The position numbers were made by a program, and so were the translations under genes. The notes below the pieces were generated by a model. The model saw nothing but the letters and a program-made list of their open reading frames with translations, was not told where the DNA came from and did not search any database. From NCBI GenBank assembly GCA_964629245.1, contig CAZVPZ010000007.1, positions 1 through 37,952 on the forward strand: a DNA stretch of 37,952 nt. The letters run 5' to 3'. How positions within the stretch are numbered: position 1 is the stretch's first letter; each line of letters opens with the position of its first letter. Below are positions 13,773 to 21,826 of the stretch, piece by piece. Origin of the DNA: CAZVPZ01 sp964629245. GTDB lineage: Archaea; Nanohalarchaeota; Nanosalinia; Nanosalinales; Nanosalinaceae.

Positions 13773-15032
13773 GTGATGGAAGATAAACGTGGAGAACAGA
13801 TCGTCTTTTCAGTTATCAGCCTGATTACTGGGGCGGTACTCCTCAAGACAGTTATAGAGACAGGTTTCGCGACAGGGACCTTCTCTCGACCCCTAGCCGT
13901 CCTGACAGTTCTGGCCGGGTTTCTGGCTGCTTTCCTGGTATTCGCGGTAGCGCTCTCCGACTCCCGCATGGACCGGTGGGCCCGGCCCATAGGCATCCTG
14001 GTATTCATCGTGGTCTCACTCCTTCTGTTCTCGGGACACATAATTAACTCCGACTCCGGACTCGAATCCGATGTCACGTTCTTCGTTTTCCACTCCGCCA
14101 GCCAGTTCATCGACGGACAGAACCCGTATACAGCGAACATGACTAAAGACCTGGGGCGGTACGACGACACGCCCACCTACCTGACCTCACGGACGGACGG
14201 CTCAACGGTAAGCAGGCTCTCCTACCCCGCCCTCTCCTTCCTGCTGTTCGTGCCGCAGGCGCTACTGGGGATTACAAGTACTTCAGTGACCACCGGGTTG
14301 TTCTTTCTTACAGTACTCGCCTATCTGATGCATGAGTCACGGGACTATCTTGTCTTGGCGCCGGTAGCTGTGCTTTTCATAAACGGCCTAGCATCTATAG
14401 ATCTGGCCTACAACATGAACTCGCTCTGGATCTTCCCCCTGCTGGTATCCATGAAGCTCTGGGCCGAGCAGAACCGGAGATGGTCGGCCGTGTTCCTCGG
14501 GCTCTCGTTCGCGGTGAAACAGACGGCATGGCTGATTGCGCCTTTCCTGGCGGTCTGGGTTTTCAGGCAGTCCGAGACCGTATCCGAATTCCTAGGAGAG
14601 ATCAGGTCCATCGGGCTATACGGCGGACTCGCCTTCCTGACCCCCAACCTCCTCTTCCTCATCTGGAGCCCGGGTGCGTGGGTGAGAGGCATACTCGACC
14701 TAGTTTACAGCGGTTTGCTCGCACCCCAGGAATCGCTCGGGGTCGGAGTCGTCATGCTGAAAACACAGCATGTCATCTACATGCCGAAGACCTTTTTCTC
14801 CGCGTTGATGGTGGCCGGAATTCTGACGCTCCTTGTGCTCTACTACCTCTACGAGGAGGCTAGATGGACTGCATGGGTGATGCCCGCTCTAGTGCTCTGG
14901 CTCAACCACCGATCGCCCACCTACTACCTGACGATGTTTGTGCCCGTGGCCTACTACGCAGTCCTCCTTAAAACAGGCCAGACAAGATTCAGCTCGGCCT
15001 ATTACCTTGAGAAGGTGAGAATATGGAGATAG
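13773..15032 (+). CDS. GT-C polytopic glycosyltransferase, DUF2029/GT87-like (paralogue B)
   Basis: A 419-aa membrane protein with the same plan as paralogue A: N-terminal helices, an acidic loop with SDVTFFVFHSASQFIDGQNPYTANM (the N-P-Y motif), SYPALSFLLFVPQALLG, then VFLGLSFAVKQTAWLIAPFLAVW, LTPNLLFLIWSPGAWV and a C-terminal VMPALVLWLNHRSPTYYLT. It is probably a polyprenyl-phosphate-dependent sugar transferase acting on the outer face. It starts 36 bp after the dolichyl-phosphate sugar synthase and overlaps partner B by 10 nt. Confidence 0.8.
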   Translation: MMEDKRGEQIVFSVISLITGAVLLKTVIETGFATGTFSRPLAVLTVLAGFLAAFLVFAVALSDSRMDRWARPIGILVFIVVSLLLFSGHIINSDSGLESDVTFFVFHSASQFIDGQNPYTANMTKDLGRYDDTPTYLTSRTDGSTVSRLSYPALSFLLFVPQALLGITSTSVTTGLFFLTVLAYLMHESRDYLVLAPVAVLFINGLASIDLAYNMNSLWIFPLLVSMKLWAEQNRRWSAVFLGLSFAVKQTAWLIAPFLAVWVFRQSETVSEFLGEIRSIGLYGGLAFLTPNLLFLIWSPGAWVRGILDLVYSGLLAPQESLGVGVVMLKTQHVIYMPKTFFSALMVAGILTLLVLYYLYEEARWTAWVMPALVLWLNHRSPTYYLTMFVPVAYYAVLLKTGQTRFSSAYYLEKVRIWR

Positions 15033-15469
15033 AAGGCATGGAAAGGAAGCACATCGCGGGATTTACAGTCGCGGCATTCCTGCTATTCTCCATCGGCTAC
15101 GGGACCATGCTCCACAGCGGGGGCTGGAAAAACCTGGAAATCGAGAGCGTTAACCTCTCGATATCAGGTGATTCGGCAAAGTACAACGTGATGGTGCTGA
15201 GGGTCAAGAACCACGAAGATGCAGCCCTTGAACCGGTCTTCCGGGTCATAGACCAGGGCTCGGCCTCATACCTCAAGTGGAAAACGGTGAAAGGGCCTGA
15301 AACCTTGGAACCCGGGGAAACCGCAGGATACGTCCTCAAGGCTGAAAAGAGGTTCGCGCCTGTCCAGCCGGGCACAAAATACGCCATAGTCATCAGCGGG
15401 AGCCACGAGTCCTGGTGGTACGAGTCAAGCGTACGGGAGGCGCCGGTTGAACCTGGGAGAGGGTTCTAA
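15023..15469 (+). CDS. Single-pass membrane protein with one beta domain (partner B)
   Basis: A 148-aa protein. One N-terminal helix, HIAGFTVAAFLLFSIGYGTML, is followed by a single extracytoplasmic domain homologous to domain 1 of partners A and C: MVLRVKNHEDAALEPVFRVID, then YLKWKTVKGPETLEPGETAGYVL. It lacks the second domain of the other two. GGTGA at 15013-15017 precedes the ATG, inside the GT-C gene that it overlaps. The extracellular side of the helix is inferred from the basic residues before it. Confidence 0.75.
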   Translation: MEIEGMERKHIAGFTVAAFLLFSIGYGTMLHSGGWKNLEIESVNLSISGDSAKYNVMVLRVKNHEDAALEPVFRVIDQGSASYLKWKTVKGPETLEPGETAGYVLKAEKRFAPVQPGTKYAIVISGSHESWWYESSVREAPVEPGRGF

Positions 15470-15502
15470 AACTTAATATAGAAACTCAAGAAATCCGAAC
15501 CA

Positions 15503-16747
15503 ATGAAAACGGAAACCGAACACTACATTAGGAAAACCGTACTCCTGACCGCGGCGTCAATCGCGATACTCCTGGGTTTCCGGACCTACTTCGAAGCCGG
15601 CATAGTAGAGAACCCGCTGACCTCCCTCGCCCTAATAGGCATCTGGATAGGCTCTATAATGGTCCTGATGTACGCACTGACCGATTACGGTGGACTGGAG
15701 AAAGTAGAGCTAGCAAGCTTCATGATCTTGATGCTGGCCACTTCAGCCTTTTCTGCCGTGTTCATCAGCTCTTCAGCACCACCTCAGGATTCGATGATTT
15801 TCCTTGAACAGGCATCAGAAGCAGTAGTAGAGGGAGAGAACCCCTACACGGTAAAGATGAGGCCCGGGAGTATAACATCGGGAGATATCTACTGGACGCC
15901 ACGCCGGGACGGGAGCATAGTGAACAGGTTCAGCTATCCCGCGATGTCCGTGATACCCTACATACCCCTCCAGAAGGCCGGGATAAATATAAGGTGGCTC
16001 GGCGTGCTCCTGATACCGCCGCTCTTCCTGACCTTCCTCCTGTTCACACCCGAGGAGTTCGGGTTGCTGCCGATACTACCTCTCCCGCTCCTCCCGTTCT
16101 ATGTCAGGAACCTCTACCTCGGGGCCGATCTCCTGTGGATAGTGCCTCTCGCCCTCTCCGTACTACTGTGGGAAAGGAACAGGGATTACTCCGCAGTGTT
16201 CTTCGGGATAGCATGTGCGGTAAAACAGTTCCCCTGGCTTATAGCCCCCTTCCTCGTAATCAGGCTGCTTGCGGAGGACGAGAGCTGGAGAAAGGGCCTG
16301 AAAAAGGCAGCCCGGTTCGGGGGCATTGCCTCAGCTGTCTTCCTCCTTCCCAACCTCCCCTTCATGGCCGGTGCACCAGTCGTGTGGTTGGACAACGTGG
16401 TCAGGCTGCCGCTGCTCTCCCTCGGGGTAGGAAGCCCAGAAAGCTTCATGGGACAGGGCCTCGCGATCCTGTCTTTCTCGGGGGCAATAGAGGCAGGTAG
16501 ATGGGTCTACACCGCCGCGATGGCAGTTGTGTCCCTGGGCTTTACAGCTCTGCTCCTGAAGAGGCCTGAACGGGTAAAGCACACTGTCTGGATAGTCCCG
16601 GCGCTTATAATGTTCTTCAATTACAGGGGGCTGATAAAGTACTATCTGGTATTCATACCGGTGGCGCTTTCAGCAATCATCGCAAAATACCGTCTAGAGA
16701 ACGATATCGAAGGTCTGAGGAAACTGGATGAGATTCTCGGTATCTAG
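15503..16747 (+). CDS. GT-C polytopic glycosyltransferase, DUF2029/GT87-like (paralogue C)
   Basis: A 414-aa membrane protein, third of the set. The acidic first loop contains DSMIFLEQASEAVVEGENPYTVKM; later segments are FSYPAMSVIPYIPLQ, VFFGIACAVKQFPWLIAPFLV (the shared K-Q-x-x-W-x-I-A-P-F motif), LLPNLPFMAGAPVVWL and a C-terminal WIVPALIMFFNYRGLIKYYL. The first loop has one acidic residue where the others have more, which may reflect a different acceptor. It overlaps partner C by 20 nt. Confidence 0.8.
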   Translation: MKTETEHYIRKTVLLTAASIAILLGFRTYFEAGIVENPLTSLALIGIWIGSIMVLMYALTDYGGLEKVELASFMILMLATSAFSAVFISSSAPPQDSMIFLEQASEAVVEGENPYTVKMRPGSITSGDIYWTPRRDGSIVNRFSYPAMSVIPYIPLQKAGINIRWLGVLLIPPLFLTFLLFTPEEFGLLPILPLPLLPFYVRNLYLGADLLWIVPLALSVLLWERNRDYSAVFFGIACAVKQFPWLIAPFLVIRLLAEDESWRKGLKKAARFGGIASAVFLLPNLPFMAGAPVVWLDNVVRLPLLSLGVGSPESFMGQGLAILSFSGAIEAGRWVYTAAMAVVSLGFTALLLKRPERVKHTVWIVPALIMFFNYRGLIKYYLVFIPVALSAIIAKYRLENDIEGLRKLDEILGI

Positions 16748-17687
16748 ACTTGTAGTAGTCGTGACGGTATCCCTCTTCCTGCTTTTCTACTACGCAGACT
16801 CGCTTGAGAAAAGCCAGCCCGAGCTCTCCGTAGAAACCGAGAAAGCCTATGACCCCTACAGGACAGGTACCGTGTCAAGGATAGAAGTAACAGTCAGTAA
16901 CGAGGGAGACCAGACGTTGAGACCGGTCTTCATGGTGATAGCCTCGAAATCCAACAACCACATCTGGAATTCCAGTATAACAAGACTGGAACCCGGGGAA
17001 GAGAGGACGCTCAACCTCACTCCGAGGAGAGATTTCCAGAAGTTCCCCGTTTCATGGCCTTTCAGGGTCAGAGTTAACGCCGCAGAAGACCACCTCTACA
17101 AGGGTCTGAGCGATATCCACATCCCTGAGCCCTGTGTCCCTCCACTGAACGATCCGGACTTCGTCGATGGACCTTACCCAGATTTCAGTGACCCCTGGCA
17201 CCCGCTGTCAGACAGTTTCAACGTCAGCTACCGCGACCAGTCGCTTATCGTCACCACCTCCACGAGGAGAGGACGAACGAAACTGATTACGAGACAGTCC
17301 TTAAGGCAGATACCACGGCAGCTGGAAGTCAGGTTCTCGGAGTTCACGGAGAACACTATACTGGACAACGAGACAGGGAGTATCATCCGCGGCGGCGGCC
17401 TGATCCTCTATACAGGTAGCAAGAGCCGAGTATGGATAGTCCACTCCAAAAATTATGGAAACCGGACCGTGCTGGAGCCCCGGAAAAGAGAGATAGTCAT
17501 CGTGACACCGTCCCTGAACTCGAGCATTGATATTGGGAAGGTTCTGGAGGAAAGAGGATGGGAGGCCGGCATCCCCCCTTACCTGCTCTACGTGGCGACT
17601 GTATCTGATTCTGAAGAGAGGTACAGGATGGGACTGGAGAGGGTCAACGTGCCCGGGTGCAGGCCCAGAGCTTCCCCTCATTTATAA
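16728..17687 (+). CDS. Single-pass membrane protein with two extracytoplasmic beta domains (partner C)
   Basis: A 319-aa protein with N-terminal helix LVVVVTVSLFLLFYYA, then domain 1 (about 25-130): RIEVTVSNEGDQTLRPVFMVI, W-N, and LEPGEERTLNL, paralogous to partners A and B. Domain 2 (about 135-310) starts NDPDFVDG, matching the NPDFLD start in partner A, and is rich in beta strands. It carries several N-x-S/T sequons (for example NSSI, NVSY, NRTV), so it may itself be glycosylated. It is the last gene of the cluster, ending just before the TATA of the L18e operon. Confidence 0.75.
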   Translation: MRFSVSRLVVVVTVSLFLLFYYADSLEKSQPELSVETEKAYDPYRTGTVSRIEVTVSNEGDQTLRPVFMVIASKSNNHIWNSSITRLEPGEERTLNLTPRRDFQKFPVSWPFRVRVNAAEDHLYKGLSDIHIPEPCVPPLNDPDFVDGPYPDFSDPWHPLSDSFNVSYRDQSLIVTTSTRRGRTKLITRQSLRQIPRQLEVRFSEFTENTILDNETGSIIRGGGLILYTGSKSRVWIVHSKNYGNRTVLEPRKREIVIVTPSLNSSIDIGKVLEERGWEAGIPPYLLYVATVSDSEERYRMGLERVNVPGCRPRASPHL

Positions 17688-17690
17688 AGT
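17682..17690 (+). promoter_or_regulatory. TATA box of the L18e-L13-S9-RpoN operon
   Basis: CATTTATAAAG-like sequence around 17681-17691 predicts transcription start near 17710-17716. This rules out the in-frame TTG at 17691 as the L18e start and favours GTG 17736. Confidence 0.5.
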
Positions 17691-17735
17691 TTGCTTCACA
17701 CTCCTGAGATTACCGGTAGTGGCGAAGGCCGCGAG

Positions 17736-18095
17736 GTGATCACGATCGACAAGAAAGCTGATCCGACCAATCCCGTACTTCTGGAGACCATCGAGCTTCT
17801 GGAGCAGCAGACCGCTCCTGTATGGAAAGCTGTGGCAGACAATCTCGGAAAGACTAATCGCACACGTCCAGAGGTGAATATCTCTGACGTCCAGAGAGTC
17901 GCGGACGACGGTGACACCGTCGTAGTTCCCGGGAAACTTCTGGGCGCAGGATTCCTGGACAAGGACGTAACTGTCGCAGCATTCCAGGCCTCGAATTCTG
18001 CCAGGGAGAAAGTAGATGAGCAGGGAGAGTTCATGTTCATCGATGAACTTGTCGAGGAAAACCCTGATGGAGAAGAGGTGAGAATAGTCAAATGA
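17736..18095 (+). CDS. Ribosomal protein L18e (eL18)
   Basis: A large-subunit protein of archaea and eukaryotes, distantly related to L15. Diagnostic segments are TNPVLLETIELLEQQTAPVW, then RTRPEVNISDVQRVADDGDTVVVPGKLLGAG, VTVAAFQASNSAREKV and the end ELVEENPDGEEVRIVK, matching the family's I-x-E-L-x-x-x-N-P-x-G-x-x-V-R-I. GTG 17736 is the first usable start after the TATA; it is itself within a purine-rich GAGGTGATC. The stop overlaps the ATG of L13 (ATGA). It opens the string L18e-L13-S9-RpoN. Confidence 0.92.
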   Translation: MITIDKKADPTNPVLLETIELLEQQTAPVWKAVADNLGKTNRTRPEVNISDVQRVADDGDTVVVPGKLLGAGFLDKDVTVAAFQASNSAREKVDEQGEFMFIDELVEENPDGEEVRIVK

Positions 18096-18529
18096 GCGGT
18101 GAAACCCTAGTAATCGACGCTGAAGGCAAGGTCCTTGGACGACTCGCGAGCAAGGTCGCGGAGACTGTAAGGGACGGCGAGGAGGTCATCGTTGTCAACT
18201 CCGAGAAAGCTGTTATCTCTGGAGACAGCGAGCAGGTAAAGAAGGAATACAAGAAGAAGTACGACCGCGGCACCCGGCACGACGGTCCTTACTTCCCGAA
18301 GTCACCATCCCGGATACTCAAGAGAACTGTCAGGGGGATGCTTCCCTACAAGCAGCCTAGGGGAAGAGATGCTTTCGACCGCGTGAAGACCTACATCGGC
18401 GTCCCTGAAGAGTTCGAGGACCGTGAGGAGGTTGACGTCAAGGAAGGAGACGACCTGAAGTACCGGAACTATGTAAAACTTGGCGAAGTATCCGAGTTCA
18501 TGGGATGGACGCGAGGTGGAAAAGCATAA
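18092..18529 (+). CDS. rplM: Ribosomal protein L13 (uL13)
   Basis: A 145-aa protein of normal archaeal length. Evidence: VIDAEGKVLGRLASKVAETV near the start (D-A-x-x-x-x-L-G-R-L-A-S), VIVVNSEKAVISGD, GPYFPKSPSRILKRTVRGMLPYK (the R-x-V-R-G-M-L-P signature) and FDRVKTYIGVPEEF. ATGA overlap with L18e upstream, TAATG overlap with S9 downstream, so translation is coupled along the operon. Confidence 0.97.
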   Translation: MSGETLVIDAEGKVLGRLASKVAETVRDGEEVIVVNSEKAVISGDSEQVKKEYKKKYDRGTRHDGPYFPKSPSRILKRTVRGMLPYKQPRGRDAFDRVKTYIGVPEEFEDREEVDVKEGDDLKYRNYVKLGEVSEFMGWTRGGKA

Positions 18530-18927
18530 TGCCAGTACAGGCAACAGGAAAGAGGAAGACCGCGAAGGCACGGGCATCGGTGAAGGAAGGCGAAGGAACG
18601 CTGAGGATCAACTCCCGGCCGCTCCACACCCTCCCGGAGATGAGCCAGAGGAGGATAAAGGAGCCTCTCGTGATAGCAGGAGATATCACGGAAAACGTCG
18701 ATATAGAGGTCAACGCGAACGGAGGCGGAATCCAAGGACAGGCAGAGGCAATACGGATGGCTATCGCCCGGGGCCTTGTTGACTACACCGGCGACGAGGA
18801 CCTGAAGCGGGAATTTCTGGACTACGACAGGAACATGCTGGTAGAGGACCCACGGAGAACAGAGACACGAAAACCCTCACAGTCGTCCAAAGGGGCGAGA
18901 CACAAACAGCAGAAATCATACAGGTAA
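18529..18927 (+). CDS. rpsI: Ribosomal protein S9 (uS9)
   Basis: The C-terminal tail of this head protein reaches the P-site tRNA. The start is ATG 18529, sharing a base with the L13 stop; an upstream in-frame ATG at 18505 lies inside L13 and would add an atypical N terminus. Landmarks: VQATGKRKTAKARASVKEGEG, INSRPL, VEVNANGGGIQGQAEAIRMAIARGLV-type core (here DIEVNANGGGIQGQAEAIRM), LLDYDRNMLVEDPRRTETRK-type segment, and terminal KSYR, the near-universal ending. Confidence 0.96.
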   Translation: MPVQATGKRKTAKARASVKEGEGTLRINSRPLHTLPEMSQRRIKEPLVIAGDITENVDIEVNANGGGIQGQAEAIRMAIARGLVDYTGDEDLKREFLDYDRNMLVEDPRRTETRKPSQSSKGARHKQQKSYR

Positions 18928-18936
18928 AGATATTAT

Positions 18937-19134
18937 ATGCAAATTCCCGTCAGATGCCTCAGCTGCGGAAAGGTCATCGGCGACAAGTGGAACGAGTTTC
19001 AGGAGCGTACCGAGGACGGTGATGACCCGGAGGAGGTGCTCGACGACCTGGGACTTGAGAAGTACTGCTGCAGGACCATATTCCTGACACACGTCGACAC
19101 CAGCGAGGAAATCGGCGAGCACAAGATAACCTGA
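18937..19134 (+). CDS. rpoN: RNA polymerase subunit N (Rpb10 homologue)
   Basis: A 65-aa zinc-binding subunit near the D/L platform of RNA polymerase. The signature is complete: IPVRCLSCGKVIGDKW (C-x2-C at residues 7-10), LDDLGLEKYCCRTIFLTHVD (paired Cys). It follows S9 by 9 bp and completes the standard L18e-L13-S9-RpoN string. Confidence 0.97.
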   Translation: MQIPVRCLSCGKVIGDKWNEFQERTEDGDDPEEVLDDLGLEKYCCRTIFLTHVDTSEEIGEHKIT

Positions 19135-19139
19135 GAGCG

Positions 19140-19147
19140 TTTTTTAA
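19140..19147 (+). promoter_or_regulatory. TATA box of the GIDE-domain gene
   Basis: TTTTTTAA at 19140-19147 is about 27 nt before the ATG at 19171, with no Shine-Dalgarno, indicating a leaderless message. Confidence 0.5.
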
Positions 19148-19170
19148 CTCGATAAACCCCAGTTTTCCGT

Positions 19171-20037
19171 ATGGTATCAACGGAAGACCTGCTGGAGATA
19201 GGCAACAGCAAGGCGGTACCACTTATAGCGTTTGCTCTTCTATCTCTGGTACCTCTCTTCATATTCGGGAGCATACCGACTGGAGAGGACGGTTTCAAGG
19301 CCGTGATGTTCGGCGTGCTCTTCTTCCTAGGAGGGCTACTCGGGATAGCAGCGGGGTTCGGGACCTTCCGGGACCTCCAGCTGGTCCGGAACACGCCTAC
19401 CTCGAAGATACGTTCCATGGCGATGGGGCTCGTGGAGGTCAAGGGAGAATCCATCCCCTCGGACAGGACTGTTAAAGCTCCTATCTCGGACGAGGACTGT
19501 CTTTTCTACGTTTACAAGGTCGAGGAGTACCAGCAGCAGGGCAAGCACAAGAACTGGGTGACCATCGACTCCGGCCGCGACGGTGAACCTTTCCACCTGG
19601 ACGACGGCACCGGAACTGTGACGGTCGACCCGGAAGGCGCGGAACTGGAGATACCGTGGGACCGGAACATCCATCTTGACGGTGGAGAGAAACCGCCGGA
19701 CTATATCTCAGAGTTCATAGAGAGCAATCCCAAGATACGGGAGGGCAGCAACGAAGCCTTCGACATATTCGATAACGACCGGCGGTTCAAGGAGAAGTAC
19801 GTGCTGTCCGGCGAACAGGTATACGTCTTCGGGAAGGCCATGAACCGGAGATCCGAGTACGGGGAGTATACGGTGATAAACAAGGACCGCTCCACCCCCA
19901 TGTTCGTCATATCCGACAGGTCGGAGAAGGAACTCCGCGAGGACTGGGGCTGGTCCTACAAGCTTTATCTCGGGGGCGGGGCGGTCGTCGCCATAGCGTC
20001 ATACGGCTTCTTAGTACTGCTGATGGGTCTTCTCTAA
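19171..20037 (+). CDS. GIDE-domain-like membrane protein (MUL1-related middle domain)
   Basis: A 288-aa protein with two N-terminal helices (about 16-36 and 44-66) and one C-terminal helix (about 268-287). The intervening soluble region begins TPTSKIRSMAMGLVEVKGESIP and continues APISDEDCLFYVYKVEEY, then FHLDDGTGTVTVDPEGAELEIP. This is the GIDE fold seen in the eukaryotic E3 ligase MUL1 and in prokaryotic proteins without a RING finger; no RING is present here. Prokaryotic members are often encoded beside LemA, as here. Function in archaea is unknown; a membrane-stress or membrane-complex role is an inference. Confidence 0.75.
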   Translation: MVSTEDLLEIGNSKAVPLIAFALLSLVPLFIFGSIPTGEDGFKAVMFGVLFFLGGLLGIAAGFGTFRDLQLVRNTPTSKIRSMAMGLVEVKGESIPSDRTVKAPISDEDCLFYVYKVEEYQQQGKHKNWVTIDSGRDGEPFHLDDGTGTVTVDPEGAELEIPWDRNIHLDGGEKPPDYISEFIESNPKIREGSNEAFDIFDNDRRFKEKYVLSGEQVYVFGKAMNRRSEYGEYTVINKDRSTPMFVISDRSEKELREDWGWSYKLYLGGGAVVAIASYGFLVLLMGLL

Positions 20038-20040
20038 AGC

Positions 20041-20047
20041 TTTAAAA
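20041..20047 (+). promoter_or_regulatory. TATA box of the lemA gene
   Basis: TTTAAAA at 20041-20047, right after the GIDE gene stop, is about 26 nt before the ATG at 20070, so lemA probably has its own leaderless promoter. Confidence 0.45.
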
Positions 20048-20069
20048 CTCAGCGTGAGAGATTTCTATC

Positions 20070-20651
20070 ATGGCAACAGGAACCAGCCTGCTTCTCATGG
20101 TGGTCGGCGTTATCCTTATCGGCGGACTACTAGTATACGCCGTGATGATCTACAACGGCCTTATACGCCTCAGAAGGAACATCGACAAGTCTTGGAGCAA
20201 CATCGATGTCCTGCTGAAGCAGAGGAACGACGAGATACCCAAGCTTATCGACACGGCGCAGGAGTACATGGACTATGAGCAGGAGGTGCTCAACGAGATA
20301 ACCGAGGCACGGAACAAGGCCCAGGCCGCGAACAACCCCAAGGAGAAGGCCGAGGCTGACCAGACTATAAGGGGTGCGCTTGGCAACTTCTTCGCGGTCG
20401 CGGAGGACTACCCCGACCTGAAGTCGACCGAGCAGTTCCAGCAGCTCCAGTCCCGGATATCGGAGATAGAGGAACAGATAGCTGACCGGCGGGAGTTCTA
20501 CAACGACTCGGTCAACACGTTCAACATCCGGATAAGCCAGATACCCTACAACGTGATGGCGAACATGATGGACTACACCGAGAAAGAATTATTTGAAGCG
20601 AGCGAGGAGGAGAAGCAGGACGTGGACATCTCCGAGCAGTTCAACAGCTAA
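20070..20651 (+). CDS. lemA: LemA family protein
   Basis: A 193-aa protein with one N-terminal membrane helix (about 6-27), then YNGLIRLRRNIDKSWSNIDVLLKQRNDEIPKLIDTA, the LemA signature (Y-N-x-L-V-x-L-R-x-x-V-x-x-A-W-S-x-I-D-V-x-L-K-R-R-x-D-L-I-P-N-L). The C-terminal part has the AVAEDYPDLKSTEQFQQLQ helix and FNIRISQIPYNVMANMM. LemA proteins are membrane-anchored helical bundles of unknown biochemical role. The adjacent GIDE gene matches a recurring pairing. The end overlaps the convergent MFS gene by 4 bp. Confidence 0.95.
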   Translation: MATGTSLLLMVVGVILIGGLLVYAVMIYNGLIRLRRNIDKSWSNIDVLLKQRNDEIPKLIDTAQEYMDYEQEVLNEITEARNKAQAANNPKEKAEADQTIRGALGNFFAVAEDYPDLKSTEQFQQLQSRISEIEEQIADRREFYNDSVNTFNIRISQIPYNVMANMMDYTEKELFEASEEEKQDVDISEQFNS

Positions 20652-21796
20652 CTACCCCACTCTATTCTCCTGATCACCAGTGGTATCAGGGCCTCCGAAA
20701 CAGCGGCAAGTAGGATTGCGGCCTTCAGTCCTTCCAAAATCGAGAAGTTTAACGCGACCAGAAGCGCCATCACCAGGATGGCCAGCTTCCCGATTCCCAG
20801 TGTCACCTCCCTGAAGGCGTAGAACTCCAGCACGTCCTCTTTCTCGGACGCGTTGGCGAGACGAGAGTAGAGCGGGATGTAGTAAAGCATGAAAAACAGG
20901 CCTCCGGCCGTGGAAAGTATGAACGCCTCCATCGCAGTCCCTATCATCGCTTTCAAGAAGAACACGGAGCCGGAAAGCAGGGCCCCGACCACTATAAGCC
21001 TCGAATTATCCTCTTTTTCAGCTATTCTTCCGAGGAAGAGCGCGAACACCATCCCTCCTATACTCGTGAGAGAGGTGACTCCCCCTACGTTAACTGTGCC
21101 TCCAACCACGTAGAAGACATAGAGCGGAAAGAGAAAAGCGCCGGTGGTTATGGCTATCCCGCGCAGGAAGAAGAGTCCCGCAAGCATGGAGTGGTGGCTG
21201 TCCAAGAAGTCGAAGAAGCCGTACTTCATCGGGTCGCGGTGATCACGGGACGCTACCAGAGGTACAGCGGAGAAGAACATGAAAGCTAGCACAACCCCGA
21301 CAAGCGTGGGGAAGCCGTAGGCCGCCATCAGGAACCCTCCTATCACAGGTGCTGCAGCGGTGGCGAGCCGGGGTATCCCTAGTAGCCGGCCTGTAGCCCT
21401 CTCCCTGTGCTTCTCCTCAGAGTCCACGGCGAACTCGGCATGGAGCGCGACCCAGTGAAAGGTCTTTCCCAGACCGACCAGCAACGCTACTCCCGCTACC
21501 ATCTCGACACCAAGAGAAAAAGAGCGCAGTGCGAGGAATGCCGGCAGGTAGAAAAGATAGGAGAGAACCAGGCTGTGCTTGAAACCTATGCGTGAGATTA
21601 TGTAGGCCCCGGGAACGGATGAAACCGCAAACACCGCAACGTAGCCGAGCATGTAGAGGAAGATGAGGAGAACCGATCCGGTTTCCGACGCGATGTAGAC
21701 AGGTATGAAGACGCTTATCAGGCCGAAGGCGAACTTCTTCAGCAGTTCGTAGACGTACACCTGGTCTACCTCGTTCTGCCTGAAGAGCCCGAGCAT
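20648..21796 (-). CDS. Major facilitator superfamily permease
   Basis: A 382-aa protein with about 12 transmembrane helices in two six-helix halves. The loop 2-3 signature reads GAYIISRIGFKHSLVLS (G-x-x-x-D-R-x-G-x-R/K), and a long central loop has VASRDHRDPMKYGFFDFLDSHHS. Near the middle of each half lie Gly/Ala-rich helices (GIPRLATAAAPVIGGFLMAAYG resembles motif C of exporters). The substrate cannot be read from the sequence. It is convergent with lemA. Confidence 0.8.
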   Translation of the reverse strand: MLGLFRQNEVDQVYVYELLKKFAFGLISVFIPVYIASETGSVLLIFLYMLGYVAVFAVSSVPGAYIISRIGFKHSLVLSYLFYLPAFLALRSFSLGVEMVAGVALLVGLGKTFHWVALHAEFAVDSEEKHRERATGRLLGIPRLATAAAPVIGGFLMAAYGFPTLVGVVLAFMFFSAVPLVASRDHRDPMKYGFFDFLDSHHSMLAGLFFLRGIAITTGAFLFPLYVFYVVGGTVNVGGVTSLTSIGGMVFALFLGRIAEKEDNSRLIVVGALLSGSVFFLKAMIGTAMEAFILSTAGGLFFMLYYIPLYSRLANASEKEDVLEFYAFREVTLGIGKLAILVMALLVALNFSILEGLKAAILLAAVSEALIPLVIRRIEWGS

Positions 21797-21826
21797 GTTT
21801 TTACTTCGGACACGGCGGTTGTTAAA

